NCBI RefSeq assembly: GCF_014199945.1
Contig: NZ_JACHOR010000006.1
Coordinates: 124,001-188,000, forward strand
Reading direction: 5' to 3'
Length of the DNA: 64,000 nt
From: Brevundimonas variabilis
GTDB lineage: Bacteria > Pseudomonadota > Alphaproteobacteria > Caulobacterales > Caulobacteraceae
The translations under genes and the position numbers were made by a program. The notes beneath the pieces are model-generated. The model saw only the letters and a list, made by a program, of their open reading frames with translations. It did not search any database and had not been told where the DNA came from. This document shows positions 27,600-35,416 of the stretch, piece by piece. Numbering within the stretch: position 1 is the first letter of the stretch; every line of letters starts with the position of its first letter.

Positions 27600-28581
27600 T
27601 CTCAGCATCCGCGCAGTCGGGACGGATGGAGGGGTCGGCAAGGCGACCGGGTCCACGCCCTATTGCGTCTGCGTTCCTGCCCGCAACGAGGCGGAACGTC
27701 TGCCGATCCTTCTCGAGGCCCTGGCAGGACAGGACGTGGAAGGCCATGTTCCGATTGCAATCGGACTGAACAACACGACCGATCGGTCGGTGGATGTGAT
27801 CGAGGCTGCACGTCTGCGGTGGGGTGAACGGCTGTTGATCCGGGTCGACGAGATAACCTTTGCACCGGCCCTGGCCCATGCCGGCTCTGCGCGACGTCAC
27901 GCAATGGCACTGGGGGCCGAGGCCATGGGGGGGCGAAATGACGCGGTACTGATCTCGACCGATGCGGACAGCCGTCCGCCCCCATCATGGGTCCGCGCCA
28001 ACCTCGCGGCCCTTCAGGATGGGGGTGAGGTGATCGGGGGACGGCTGGAGATCGACGAGCAGGATAGCCTGCCTCCCCGGATGGCCGAGGCACGAGCGCT
28101 CTGGGATCACTACTGGTCGACCGTCCGGGCGATCGAGGATGCGATTGATCCTTTGGCGTGGGATCCGGCCCCCCGGCATGGCGACCATACCGGGGCCAGC
28201 CTGGCACTGCGCGTGGAGACCTGGCGATCGGCGGGTGGCGTCCCGGCCGTACCGAGCGGGGAAGACCGGGCCCTCGTCGCTGCAGCAGTGGCGTTGGGGG
28301 CGCGGCTGCGGCATCCGCCCTCGGTCTGGACCCGTGTGTCGGCCCGAACGGAAGGCCGCGCTGAGGGCGGGATGGCAGCGCATATGGCGGACATGAGCCG
28401 AACGCTAAAGGCCGGTGAGCCGTTGATGGCCCCCTCGTTCGATCAGTGGCGTCGACGCTCGGCGTGGCGACGCAGCCAGCGACAGGCAGGGTCGGACGCG
28501 GGGTCGTTGGCGATCCTCGAAAAAGGTCTGCCGCCGATGGCCAGGAATATGGCTCTGTCGCGGGCGATGGAGCCGGCATGA
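27592..28581 (+). CDS. Glycosyltransferase family 2
   Basis: The 329-residue product has a GT-A fold: CVCVPARNEAERLPILLEAL, then ISTDADSRPPPSWVRANL with the DxD-type metal motif, and a GASLALRVETW acceptor segment. The start is TTG at 27592, overlapping the katE stop. The C-terminal part is arginine-rich and lacks membrane helices, so it is cytosolic. Family members here are often paired with PIG-L deacetylase, acyl-CoA dehydrogenase and NodS-like genes, all of which follow. The sugar and acceptor are not known. Confidence 0.85.
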   Translation: MPDLSIRAVGTDGGVGKATGSTPYCVCVPARNEAERLPILLEALAGQDVEGHVPIAIGLNNTTDRSVDVIEAARLRWGERLLIRVDEITFAPALAHAGSARRHAMALGAEAMGGRNDAVLISTDADSRPPPSWVRANLAALQDGGEVIGGRLEIDEQDSLPPRMAEARALWDHYWSTVRAIEDAIDPLAWDPAPRHGDHTGASLALRVETWRSAGGVPAVPSGEDRALVAAAVALGARLRHPPSVWTRVSARTEGRAEGGMAAHMADMSRTLKAGEPLMAPSFDQWRRRSAWRRSQRQAGSDAGSLAILEKGLPPMARNMALSRAMEPA

Positions 28582-29663
28582 CCCGGCCCATCGGCTATTA
28601 TTTGCATCACCACGGCGACGGGCACCGCCAGCGCGCCATCCAGATTGCCAGTCAGGCTCCGGATCGCTTCGTTTTGCTCGGCACCGGACTGGCGGGCCGG
28701 ACAGCGGGCCTCGAGGTCGTAGATTTGCCTGACGATCGGCCAGACGGTGTCACGGCCTTCGATGGTCAAGATGCGTCGGACTCCCGGCCAGACGCCCTGC
28801 ACTATGCGCCGGTCGACCACGAGAATGTCCGCCAACGGGTCGCGCGTGTGACAGGCTGGATCTCCACCGCGCGGCCGGCCCTGATGGTCGTCGACGTCTC
28901 GGTGGAGATCGCCATGCTGGCGCGACTTTCGGCGACGCCCACTGTCTATGTGAGATTGAACGGACGGCGTGACGACGCCGCTCACCTCGATGCCTTTCGC
29001 GGCGCCTGCGCCCTTTTGTGCCCTTTCGCCGAGGCGCTGGATGCGCCGGAAACCCCGGCCTGGGTCCGCTCCAAGACCCTGTACGTCCCCGGCCTGACGG
29101 GCAAGCCCTCGACCTGTGCGGTTCAGGGTGATGTCGTGCTGGTGGTGGTGGGCAAAGGCGGCGATGCTGGCGACGGCGTGAAGATCGCAGAAGCGGCGCG
29201 GGCCCATCCGGACGTCCGGTGGCGGATCGCGGGTCCGGTGACGGATATTCCAGAAGCGCCATCGAACATCGCCTTGCTGGGTTGGAGCGAGGATGTCTCA
29301 GCACAGATTGCGGCCGCGTCTGTGGTGGTCGGGGGCGCTGGCAACGGCCTCGTCAATGCGGTGTTGGCCGCCGGACGGCCCTTTATCTGCCTGCCCGAAC
29401 CGCGACCCTTTGATGAACAGTACACCACCGCAGCGCGGCTCGAGGCCGTCGGGGCCGCCGTCGTTCATCCAGCATGGCCGGCCCCGGCGCAGTGGCCCGG
29501 CCTTCTGGCTCAGGCACGGCAACTGCCCCTGTCGAAGCGCGTGGGACTGTTCGATCCCGATGGTCCTCGCAATGCGGCGCGTCGCCTGATCGGCCTGGCG
29601 GATTCCGCAACGCACGATCGGTCGTTGCTTGCCACAGCTCCGATGGATGAGGTCATCTCATGA
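28578..29663 (+). CDS. GT-B glycosyltransferase (MurG/UGT-like)
   Basis: This 361-residue protein begins GYYLHHHGDGHRQRAIQIA, the glycine/His-rich opening of MurG- and UGT-like enzymes, and carries the C-terminal donor-binding segment VVGGAGNGLVNAVLAAGRPF with FDEQYTTAARLEAVGA. It has no signal or membrane segment. ATG overlaps the previous stop (ATGA), as does its own stop with the next gene. It is the third glycosyltransferase of the operon, indicating a multi-sugar product. Confidence 0.85.
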   Translation: MTRPIGYYLHHHGDGHRQRAIQIASQAPDRFVLLGTGLAGRTAGLEVVDLPDDRPDGVTAFDGQDASDSRPDALHYAPVDHENVRQRVARVTGWISTARPALMVVDVSVEIAMLARLSATPTVYVRLNGRRDDAAHLDAFRGACALLCPFAEALDAPETPAWVRSKTLYVPGLTGKPSTCAVQGDVVLVVVGKGGDAGDGVKIAEAARAHPDVRWRIAGPVTDIPEAPSNIALLGWSEDVSAQIAAASVVVGGAGNGLVNAVLAAGRPFICLPEPRPFDEQYTTAARLEAVGAAVVHPAWPAPAQWPGLLAQARQLPLSKRVGLFDPDGPRNAARRLIGLADSATHDRSLLATAPMDEVIS

Positions 29664-30790
29664 TTGCCCAGACTGCTCACGACGACACCGGTGCGACCTC
29701 CGTTCGCGAAACTGTGCTGGCCTTGCACGATCGGCTGGCATCCCTTGGCGAGCGTTACGATGCGGTGCCCCGGTTTCCGGCAGACAGCCTGGCGCTGATC
29801 GCGCGGTCCAGCCTCCATCGCCGCTATGCGCCGGTGGCTTCGGGCGGTCAGGCCTTTGCAAGTGTCGCCCAGGAGAACCTGGACATGCTCGACGCCCTGC
29901 GCGGGGTCGGGCGAGCAGACCTGAGCCTGGGCCGGCTGTTCGAGGGTCATGTCAATGCGCTGAAACTGTTCGACTGGTACGGCACGCCTGGTCAGCAAAG
30001 GGTTCTCGGCGAGCAACTGGACCAAGGCCTGTTCTATGGTGTGTGGGCGACCGAACCCGCGCCGGGAGTGACGATAGAGCAGGAAGGACCAGCAGAGCAC
30101 CTTCAGGGACAAAAGGCCTTTGCCACCGGGGCGGGGGGACTGGGCTTCGCGGTCGTGACCGCCCGTCCGCAGCACGGCCCGCGACGGCTCGTGGTCATCC
30201 CGGCAAACCACGCGGATCGCACCGACCTGTCCGACTGGCGGGTCAGGGGCATGCGGGCCACGGGCAGTGGCCGCTACGATGTCTCGGGGATTTCCGTCAC
30301 GATGGCGAACACCCTGGGCGAACCGGGTGACTACGATCGGGAACCCCGCTTTACCGCTGGGGCCTGGCGCTTTACCGCCGTGCAACTGGGCGGGATCGAG
30401 GGATTGCTGGCGGAGACCCGTTCCGCCCTGTCGGACGCCGCCAGGGCCGACCCCCTGCAGCGCGCGAAATTCGCAGAGGCGGTGGTGGCGGCCCGTACCG
30501 CAGGGCTCTGGGTCCGCGAGGCGGCGCTGCGAGCGGCCAGCGAAGATCCGGACGCCTCGGCCTTCGCTCGATTGACGCGCGGCGTGGTCGAACGCGCCGG
30601 GCTGGACGTTATGGAGCTGTCGGCAAGACTGATTGGCACGCGCAGCGCTTTCGACGGACAGCGGATCGACAAGATCACGCGCGACCTGAGCCTTTATCTC
30701 CGCCAGGCGGGCCCCGATTATGCGCGCGATCAGGCAGCCATCGTCTGGCTGGACCATGATGCCTGGGGCGAGGGCGACGCGCTGTGGTAG
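29660..30790 (+). CDS. Acyl-CoA dehydrogenase-like flavoprotein
   Basis: The 376-residue protein follows the acyl-CoA dehydrogenase order: an N-terminal helical domain (RRYAPVASGGQAFASVAQENL), a beta domain with FYGVWATEPAPG and KAFATGAGGLGFAVVTAR, and a C-terminal helical domain with LSARLIGTRSAFDGQRIDKI. The usual catalytic Glu cannot be placed. Family members oxidise acyl-CoAs, but such homologues inside glycan clusters may act on an acyl carrier or a nitro or hydroxyl group. It lies between glycosyltransferase and deacetylase genes with overlaps on both sides. Its role in the product is unknown. Confidence 0.82.
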   Translation: MIAQTAHDDTGATSVRETVLALHDRLASLGERYDAVPRFPADSLALIARSSLHRRYAPVASGGQAFASVAQENLDMLDALRGVGRADLSLGRLFEGHVNALKLFDWYGTPGQQRVLGEQLDQGLFYGVWATEPAPGVTIEQEGPAEHLQGQKAFATGAGGLGFAVVTARPQHGPRRLVVIPANHADRTDLSDWRVRGMRATGSGRYDVSGISVTMANTLGEPGDYDREPRFTAGAWRFTAVQLGGIEGLLAETRSALSDAARADPLQRAKFAEAVVAARTAGLWVREAALRAASEDPDASAFARLTRGVVERAGLDVMELSARLIGTRSAFDGQRIDKITRDLSLYLRQAGPDYARDQAAIVWLDHDAWGEGDALW

Positions 30791-31479
30791 ACGTCATCGA
30801 CCTTTCTGAAAGCGACTGGGCCGAGGCCCGCTGGCTGGTGCTGGCACCCCATCCGGACGACGAGACCCTGGGCGCTGGCGCCCTGATCGCCGACGCATCG
30901 GCCGCAGACCGGCTCGCCGCCGTAGTTTTTCTGACCGATGGTGCCGGCTCACATCCCCATCCGGATGAAGCATCGAGACGACGACTGGTCCAGACCCGTC
31001 GCGCGGAAGCCCGGCTCGCGCTGGAGCATCTGTGTGGCGGCGAGGCTCCCGAGATCGTCTTCCTCGACTGGCCCGACGCCCTGCCCCATCCGCAAGGCAG
31101 TGTTGCCGCCCTGGCGACCGCGATGCACCTGGCGGATCTTTGTGTGGAACATGGCGTCACAGCCTTGGCTGTGACAGCGCTCCACGAGCCCCACTGCGAC
31201 CATGCGGCGGCCGCCCTTCTCGCACGCTCCGTGGTGGGGTGGACGGGGCCACAGCTGGCGGTTTTCGAATATCAGGTCTGGTCGGATCAGCCGCCCGCCG
31301 GAGCCCGCCGCGCTGTGCGAACGAAGGGGGTTCCCAGCGACCTTCGAATGCAGGCGCTGCAGGCGCACCAGAGCCAGCTGACGGATGTTCTGGGACCAGG
31401 GTTCCGCCTCGACCCGTCGCGGCATGACATGCCCGAACGAGACATTCTCTATCTGTGGGAGGGATCCGATGCGCCCTGA
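30784..31479 (+). CDS. PIG-L family (LmbE-like) deacetylase
   Basis: The 231-residue enzyme has the zinc motif APHPDDE at about residues 21-27 (His23, Asp26) and the third ligand in ALHEPHCDHAA near 140. The fold matches MshB/BshB and GlcNAc-PI de-N-acetylase. These remove an acetyl group from N-acetylglucosaminyl substrates. The start is GTG at 30784, sharing bases with the acyl-CoA dehydrogenase stop. With glycosyltransferases before and after it, it probably de-acetylates a newly attached N-acetyl-amino sugar so the next enzyme can modify the amine. Confidence 0.9.
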   Translation: MVDVIDLSESDWAEARWLVLAPHPDDETLGAGALIADASAADRLAAVVFLTDGAGSHPHPDEASRRRLVQTRRAEARLALEHLCGGEAPEIVFLDWPDALPHPQGSVAALATAMHLADLCVEHGVTALAVTALHEPHCDHAAAALLARSVVGWTGPQLAVFEYQVWSDQPPAGARRAVRTKGVPSDLRMQALQAHQSQLTDVLGPGFRLDPSRHDMPERDILYLWEGSDAP

Positions 31480-32062
31480 TAGCAGCCTGCCCCCCTCCTA
31501 TTTCGAGGCCATGTTCCAGGGCGATCCCGATCCCTGGGGACTTGAAAGCCGGACCTACGAGGCCGAAAAATTTGATGCGACTATCGCCGCACTGGGCGGT
31601 CGAACCTATGCCCGCGCGTTCGAGGTCGGTTGCGCCGGGGGCTCGCTGACCCGACGCCTCGCCCCCCTGTGTGCATCGCTTCTGGCCATCGATGTCAGCG
31701 TGACGGCCCTGGATCGGGCCCAGCGGAAATGCGCGGACCTGCCCCAGGTCGTGTTCGAGCCCATGGTCTTTCCGCGTTACACGCCGGACCTGGTGGATAT
31801 CGATCTGATCGTCCTGTCCGAGATCGCCTATTACTGGGACGATGCGGATCTGGAACGGGCAGCGATCTGGATTGGCGAAGCTGTGGCTCCGGGCGGAGAC
31901 ATCCTGCTCGTGCACTGGACCGGCGAGACCGACTATCCCCAAACCGGGGATGGCGCGGTGGAGGCACTGCGCACGCTTCTGGGCGATCAGGTCGAGGCGG
32001 TCTCGGCGCGCAGGGAGTCGGCTTATCGGCTGGACCTCTGGCGCGGCCGGGATCGGGCGTGA
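31469..32062 (+). CDS. SAM-dependent methyltransferase, NodS-like
   Basis: The 197-residue protein begins with the NodS-type opening YFEAMFQGDPDPWGLESRTYE, then the SAM-binding motif FEVGCAGGSLTRRLAP (about 51-66), and AIDVSVTALDRA. NodS methylates the free amine of de-acetylated chitooligosaccharides. Its gene overlaps the PIG-L deacetylase by 11 bases, so deacetylation then N-methylation of the same sugar is the simplest reading. That is inference, since related proteins methylate other acceptors. GTGA overlap links it to the next glycosyltransferase. Confidence 0.85.
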   Translation: MRPDSSLPPSYFEAMFQGDPDPWGLESRTYEAEKFDATIAALGGRTYARAFEVGCAGGSLTRRLAPLCASLLAIDVSVTALDRAQRKCADLPQVVFEPMVFPRYTPDLVDIDLIVLSEIAYYWDDADLERAAIWIGEAVAPGGDILLVHWTGETDYPQTGDGAVEALRTLLGDQVEAVSARRESAYRLDLWRGRDRA

Positions 32063-32907
32063 GCCTCAGCGTCCTGACCCTGGTCAAGAATCGCGACGAC
32101 CACCTGGCCAATCTGGTCGAGGGGCTGAGGCGGAGCTCAAGGCCGCCGGATGAACTGATCATCGTCGACATGAGTGACCGGCCGGTCGAGGGCCCTGAAA
32201 CTGATTTTCCATCGCGTGTGGTCCGTCTGGAGACCGATGGACTGCCGCTGGCGCAGGCCCGCAACCTGGCCGCTGCCCATGCCGGTGGGGATCATCTGCT
32301 GTTTCTGGATGTCGACTGCATCCCGATGCGCACCCTGCCCTGTCTGATGGACGTCGCCCTGTGCGCGTCAGACGCTCTGATCTGTGCCGAGGTCCTCTAT
32401 CTGGGGGCGGGCGATGTCGGGCCCGGGTGGTCCGAGGCTGGCCTTCTGGGAAACGGTCGCCCGCATCCTGTTCGCACTTTTCCCAGGACCGGGCTCCGAC
32501 CCGAGGCCAACGCCGGACTTTTCTGGTCGCTGGCGTTTGGCTTGCGGCGGAAGACGTTCGCGGCGCTGGGCGGATTCGACGAGCGTTTTACCGGCTACGG
32601 GGCCGAGGACACGGACTTTGGTTTCCGGGCCCGTGACGCTGGTGTGCCCTTGCTTTTCATGGGTGGGGCCGGAGCGTTTCATCAGCATCACGGCGTCCTT
32701 GACCCCCCGCTTCAGCATTTCGACGATATCCTGGCGAATGCCCGCACGTTCCATCGTCTCTGGGGCTTTTGGCCCATGACCGGCTGGCTGACAGCGTTCG
32801 AACGGCTGGGGCTTGTAAGCCTCGATGACCAAAGACTTGTACGGCTCCGCGCCCCAACCGGCGCGGAGATCGAGGCAGCCCGCAAGCCGCCCAGCGCGCC
32901 CTTCTAG
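32059..32907 (+). CDS. Glycosyltransferase family 2, galactosyltransferase-like C-terminus
   Basis: This 282-residue protein starts at GTG (32059), overlapping the methyltransferase stop. LSVLTLVKNRDDHLANL opens the fold, LLFLDVDC holds the metal motif (near residue 83), and GGFDERFTGYGAEDTDFGFRA is the second metal/acceptor motif common to beta-1,4-galactosyltransferase-like enzymes. It is the last gene of the operon; a hairpin (about 32926-32944) separates it from a convergent lipoprotein gene. It likely adds a further sugar to the modified core. Confidence 0.88.
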   Translation: MSLSVLTLVKNRDDHLANLVEGLRRSSRPPDELIIVDMSDRPVEGPETDFPSRVVRLETDGLPLAQARNLAAAHAGGDHLLFLDVDCIPMRTLPCLMDVALCASDALICAEVLYLGAGDVGPGWSEAGLLGNGRPHPVRTFPRTGLRPEANAGLFWSLAFGLRRKTFAALGGFDERFTGYGAEDTDFGFRARDAGVPLLFMGGAGAFHQHHGVLDPPLQHFDDILANARTFHRLWGFWPMTGWLTAFERLGLVSLDDQRLVRLRAPTGAEIEAARKPPSAPF

Positions 32908-32966
32908 GCAGGCTATGCCCTAAGTCGGCGGCCTTTTTGCGCCGGGCGAAGACGAAGCCATGATGC

Positions 32967-33365
32967 TCAAGGACGCAGACGCGCTGGCAGAGTGGCCACG
33001 TCATCCTGAGTGAGCTGGCGAATGACTTGGGCCCTGCAGATGCTGTTGTTTTCATTGGTTAAGGACGGCCCCGATATGGCAATGTCGACCGTCTCGCCTG
33101 TGCAAGCCTGATTGCCGCTTAGTGTCAGGCTACGCGCTGAACTCAGCCCTCGGCAAAATCCGCTGTTCAGCTCGAACACTTCGTTGCGACCTGCCCGCAC
33201 GTAGGTCGTCGTGTCGCCTTCAGAGCGAAAATTTGTGATTGTCGAGGACAGGAAGCATTGCCGGTCGGTATCGGGGATCGCGGTACCATCCTGCGACGAA
33301 ATCCCGCCGGGCGCACAACTCGCCAGGGTCACGGTGGCCGCAGCAACGATGAGTAGACGTGTCAT
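32967..33365 (-). CDS. DUF6491-type lipoprotein
   Basis: The 132-residue product has a lipoprotein leader with lipobox LASC (Cys17). The mature part contains RQCFLSSTITNFRSEGDTTTYV and SLTLSGNQACTGETVDI, with Cys pairs typical of DUF6491 proteins that are widespread in Caulobacterales and sphingomonads. Their function is unknown. It is a single gene transcribed towards the glycan operon. The protein is probably anchored to a membrane facing the periplasm. Confidence 0.78.
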   Translation of the reverse strand: MTRLLIVAAATVTLASCAPGGISSQDGTAIPDTDRQCFLSSTITNFRSEGDTTTYVRAGRNEVFELNSGFCRGLSSARSLTLSGNQACTGETVDIAISGPSLTNENNSICRAQVIRQLTQDDVATLPARLRP

Positions 33366-33565
33366 TCTAGCCTCCTGGAAAGCGTTCGGCGTTCAGGCTC
33401 GAGCGTCCGACTCTGGGTGACAAGACCGCGATGGACCGAAGGGTTCGTGCCGCTCAGCCATCGACGTGGAGTATGGTCGCGGCTCGATGTGCAGATCAAT
33501 CTTTGGGAGTGGAAGACCGGAACCTGAAGCGGGCAGGAACATTACGGGAACACAGGAGAACACTG

Positions 33566-33796
33566 ATGACCGATGATACGAATCCCAAACTGGATCCCGA
33601 TCCGAAAAGCAACACCGAGAAGGACCCGGACGACTGGGTTTCGGGTGGCGATCCGATGACCGGAGCCCAGGCATCCTATCTCAAAACCCTGTCGGAAGAG
33701 ATGGATTTGCCTGATGCTTTTGAACCTGGTCTGGACAAGGCTGAAGCCTCGAGACGGATCGACGAACTGAAGGGCCGATTAAGCGCCCCCGGCTGA
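33566..33796 (+). CDS. DUF3072 small acidic protein
   Basis: This 76-residue protein matches the DUF3072 core: DPDDWVSGGDPMTGAQASYLK followed by KAEASRRIDELKGR. These are small soluble proteins of unknown function, often near stress genes in alphaproteobacteria. CAGGAGAA precedes the ATG at 33566. A strong hairpin follows, ending this gene and the converging one. Confidence 0.85.
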   Translation: MTDDTNPKLDPDPKSNTEKDPDDWVSGGDPMTGAQASYLKTLSEEMDLPDAFEPGLDKAEASRRIDELKGRLSAPG

Positions 33797-33824
33797 CGAA
33801 GCCTGCCATAGCCACCGAAACGAA

Positions 33825-33851
33825 GAACGGCGACCCCATGGGTCGCCGTTC
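33825..33851. terminator. Strong bidirectional terminator hairpin
   Basis: GAACGGCGACCC (33825-33836) and GGGTCGCCGTTC (33840-33851) form a perfect 12-bp stem around CAT. It lies between the stops of two convergent small genes. The left flank CGAAACGAA would give a short U-rich tail for the minus strand. Confidence 0.75.
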
Positions 33852-33871
33852 TGGTCTCGCCGAAAGCCTGA

Positions 33872-34063
33872 TCAGGTTCCGGTCCCGAAACCGTCGGGCC
33901 CACCCGCTCCGGCCGCACCGTCGCCCCCGGGGGCCGGCGGGGTCCGGACCTGGCCCGGTTGCTGGGTACCCCCTTCATCCGGGCGCTTGACACCGGCCCC
34001 GGCATCGTCGGGGACGGTCGTCGGCGTGGGATGGTCTGGTGAGGTGGGTGTTGGATCAGTCAT
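33872..34063 (-). CDS. Small disordered Pro/Gly-rich protein
   Basis: This is a 63-residue product rich in Pro, Thr, Gly and Asp (TPTSPDHPTPTTVPDD; TPPAPGGDGAAGAGG). AAGGAG lies 8 bases before the ATG at 34063, and the codon third positions are GC-biased like the neighbours, which argues that it is real. No known domain, signal peptide or membrane segment is present. It is probably an intrinsically disordered protein of unknown role. An alternative upstream ATG at 34072 is less well placed. Confidence 0.6.
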   Translation of the reverse strand: MTDPTPTSPDHPTPTTVPDDAGAGVKRPDEGGTQQPGQVRTPPAPGGDGAAGAGGPDGFGTGT

Positions 34064-34197
34064 CAGGGTCACTCCTTGTCCTGAACCAACCCGACCGCCG
34101 GCCTTCCGGTTCCGCGCGATCCGTAACGATATCCCGAAGGACGTCGGAGCGGCAGCGAGAGGTGCGCGTTAGGTCGGTACACCCAAAGGACAGAATG

Positions 34198-34497
34198 ATG
34201 AGCAAGACCCTCAAGACCACCTTTGCCACCCGACGGGATGCCGAACTGGCCGTTGAACACCTTGTGCAGCAACATGGCCTCGAACGGTCAGACATCTTCG
34301 TGTCGCCCGAGGGCAGTGCAAACTCCGCCGGTGAACGGGTTTCAGGTTCGGATCAACCCGACGCTGCGGCAACAGAAGCCGGGCGGTCCGATGCGGCCCT
34401 GAATGGCCAGATCGAGGTATCGGTCGATCTGCAGGATGATGCCTTGGACGCTGTTGTGACAGACGTGTTCAGGGAGATGGGCGGCGAAGACGCGTGA
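34198..34497 (+). CDS. Small hypothetical protein
   Basis: The 99-residue protein starts MSKTLKTTFATRRDAELAVE and alternates helix and strand, with EVSVDLQDDALDAVVTDVFR near the end. The layout resembles small ferredoxin-fold proteins sensing or binding something, but I cannot assign a family. AAGGA precedes the ATG at 34198 by 7 bases; an ATG at 34195 is also possible. Its stop overlaps the GTG of the SGNH hydrolase, so the two are probably co-translated. Confidence 0.65.
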   Translation: MSKTLKTTFATRRDAELAVEHLVQQHGLERSDIFVSPEGSANSAGERVSGSDQPDAAATEAGRSDAALNGQIEVSVDLQDDALDAVVTDVFREMGGEDA

Positions 34498-35081
34498 GCC
34501 CAGGCGGACGTAACACCGCCCCTGTTGTCACCCTGTTCGGCGACTCCATTTCGGCTGGATACGGCCTTTCAGAAAGAGACGCTCTTCCAGCACAGTTAGG
34601 CACCGCATTGGACGATCTGGGGGTCCCGGCTCGCGTGATTGGTGCAGGGCTTGACGGTGACACGACGGGTGGCGGTCTGGCGCGACTGCACAGGGATGTC
34701 CCTGCAGACACGGACCTTTGCGTCGTCGCCCTGGGTGCCAACGACCTGATGCAGGCCCTGCCACCGCATCAGATCACGCAGAATCTTCATGCGATCATCG
34801 GCGCGCTGGCGGCCCGCGGGATTGATGTCTTGCTGTGCGGGATGAGGGCACCCGCGTGGCTGTCGACCTATGCGCCAGCCTTCGATGCCGTGTTCCCGAC
34901 CTTGGCGCAACGACACGGCGTGGCCCTTTACCCCTTTCTGCTGGAAGGTGTGGCGCTGGATCCAAGGTTCAATCAGAGCGACCGTATCCATCCCAATGCT
35001 GCCGGGATCGGCGTCATCGCCCAACGGCTGGCGCCCTTCGTTGGGAAGGCCTTGCTGGACCGGTCCGGAGACGGTCTGTGA
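34494..35081 (+). CDS. SGNH hydrolase (TesA-like), cytosolic copy
   Basis: The 195-residue enzyme has the SGNH blocks: FGDSISAGYG with Ser18, GDTTGGGLAR, ALGANDLM with the Asn, and DRIHPNAAG with Asp and His. This is the TesA/arylesterase-like lipase family, hydrolysing acyl esters or thioesters. No signal peptide is present, so unlike most TesA proteins it should stay in the cytoplasm. A close paralogue with a lipoprotein leader lies at 60522. The GTG start is translationally coupled to the upstream small gene. Confidence 0.88.
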   Translation: MSPGGRNTAPVVTLFGDSISAGYGLSERDALPAQLGTALDDLGVPARVIGAGLDGDTTGGGLARLHRDVPADTDLCVVALGANDLMQALPPHQITQNLHAIIGALAARGIDVLLCGMRAPAWLSTYAPAFDAVFPTLAQRHGVALYPFLLEGVALDPRFNQSDRIHPNAAGIGVIAQRLAPFVGKALLDRSGDGL

Positions 35082-35413
35082 CCGTCACAACCTACCCTGA
35101 CACACCGGATGGCCGATACTTTGTCGTGCGGGGTCGTTTGTGGCGGAAATCCAATCCGGCACTTCCCGAGGCCGAACGGATCCAGCGGGTGTCGGAACTG
35201 ATGCGCGCTCGCGCCCTTGTCGGTTCGGCCCGGCGCGAAGGTGATCCAGCAGCCTTGAGCCAGGCTCGCAAGGCGGTAAACGATGCCAAGGTGGCTCTGG
35301 GAGAACGGGGTCCCGTCTGGTGGAAGGACGGCAGTCCGGACCTGAACAGGCACATGGCGAGAACCACGATTTATGCCGACTGGTTCGCTGGCCTTGCGGG
35401 TGCTGAGGAATAA
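35078..35413 (+). CDS. Conserved hypothetical protein
   Basis: The 111-residue product (RYFVVRGRLWRKSNPALPEA near the start, WWKDGSPDLNRHMARTTIY near the end) resembles a widely distributed hypothetical protein in alphaproteobacteria. It is soluble and basic with no recognised catalytic motif. GTG at 35078 overlaps the SGNH hydrolase stop, and exonuclease III begins 3 bases after its stop, so it is in the middle of an operon. Function is unknown. Confidence 0.7.
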   Translation: MTVTTYPDTPDGRYFVVRGRLWRKSNPALPEAERIQRVSELMRARALVGSARREGDPAALSQARKAVNDAKVALGERGPVWWKDGSPDLNRHMARTTIYADWFAGLAGAEE

Positions 35414-35416
35414 GGA

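Noticed and set aside
27602..28591. 329-codon minus-strand frame opposite a glycosyltransferase
   Set aside because: High-GC shadow of a well-supported gene; its protein is Arg/Pro-rich and has no known motif. The same applies to long antisense frames at 29510-30757, 34973-36160, 42504-43823 and 46961-48301.
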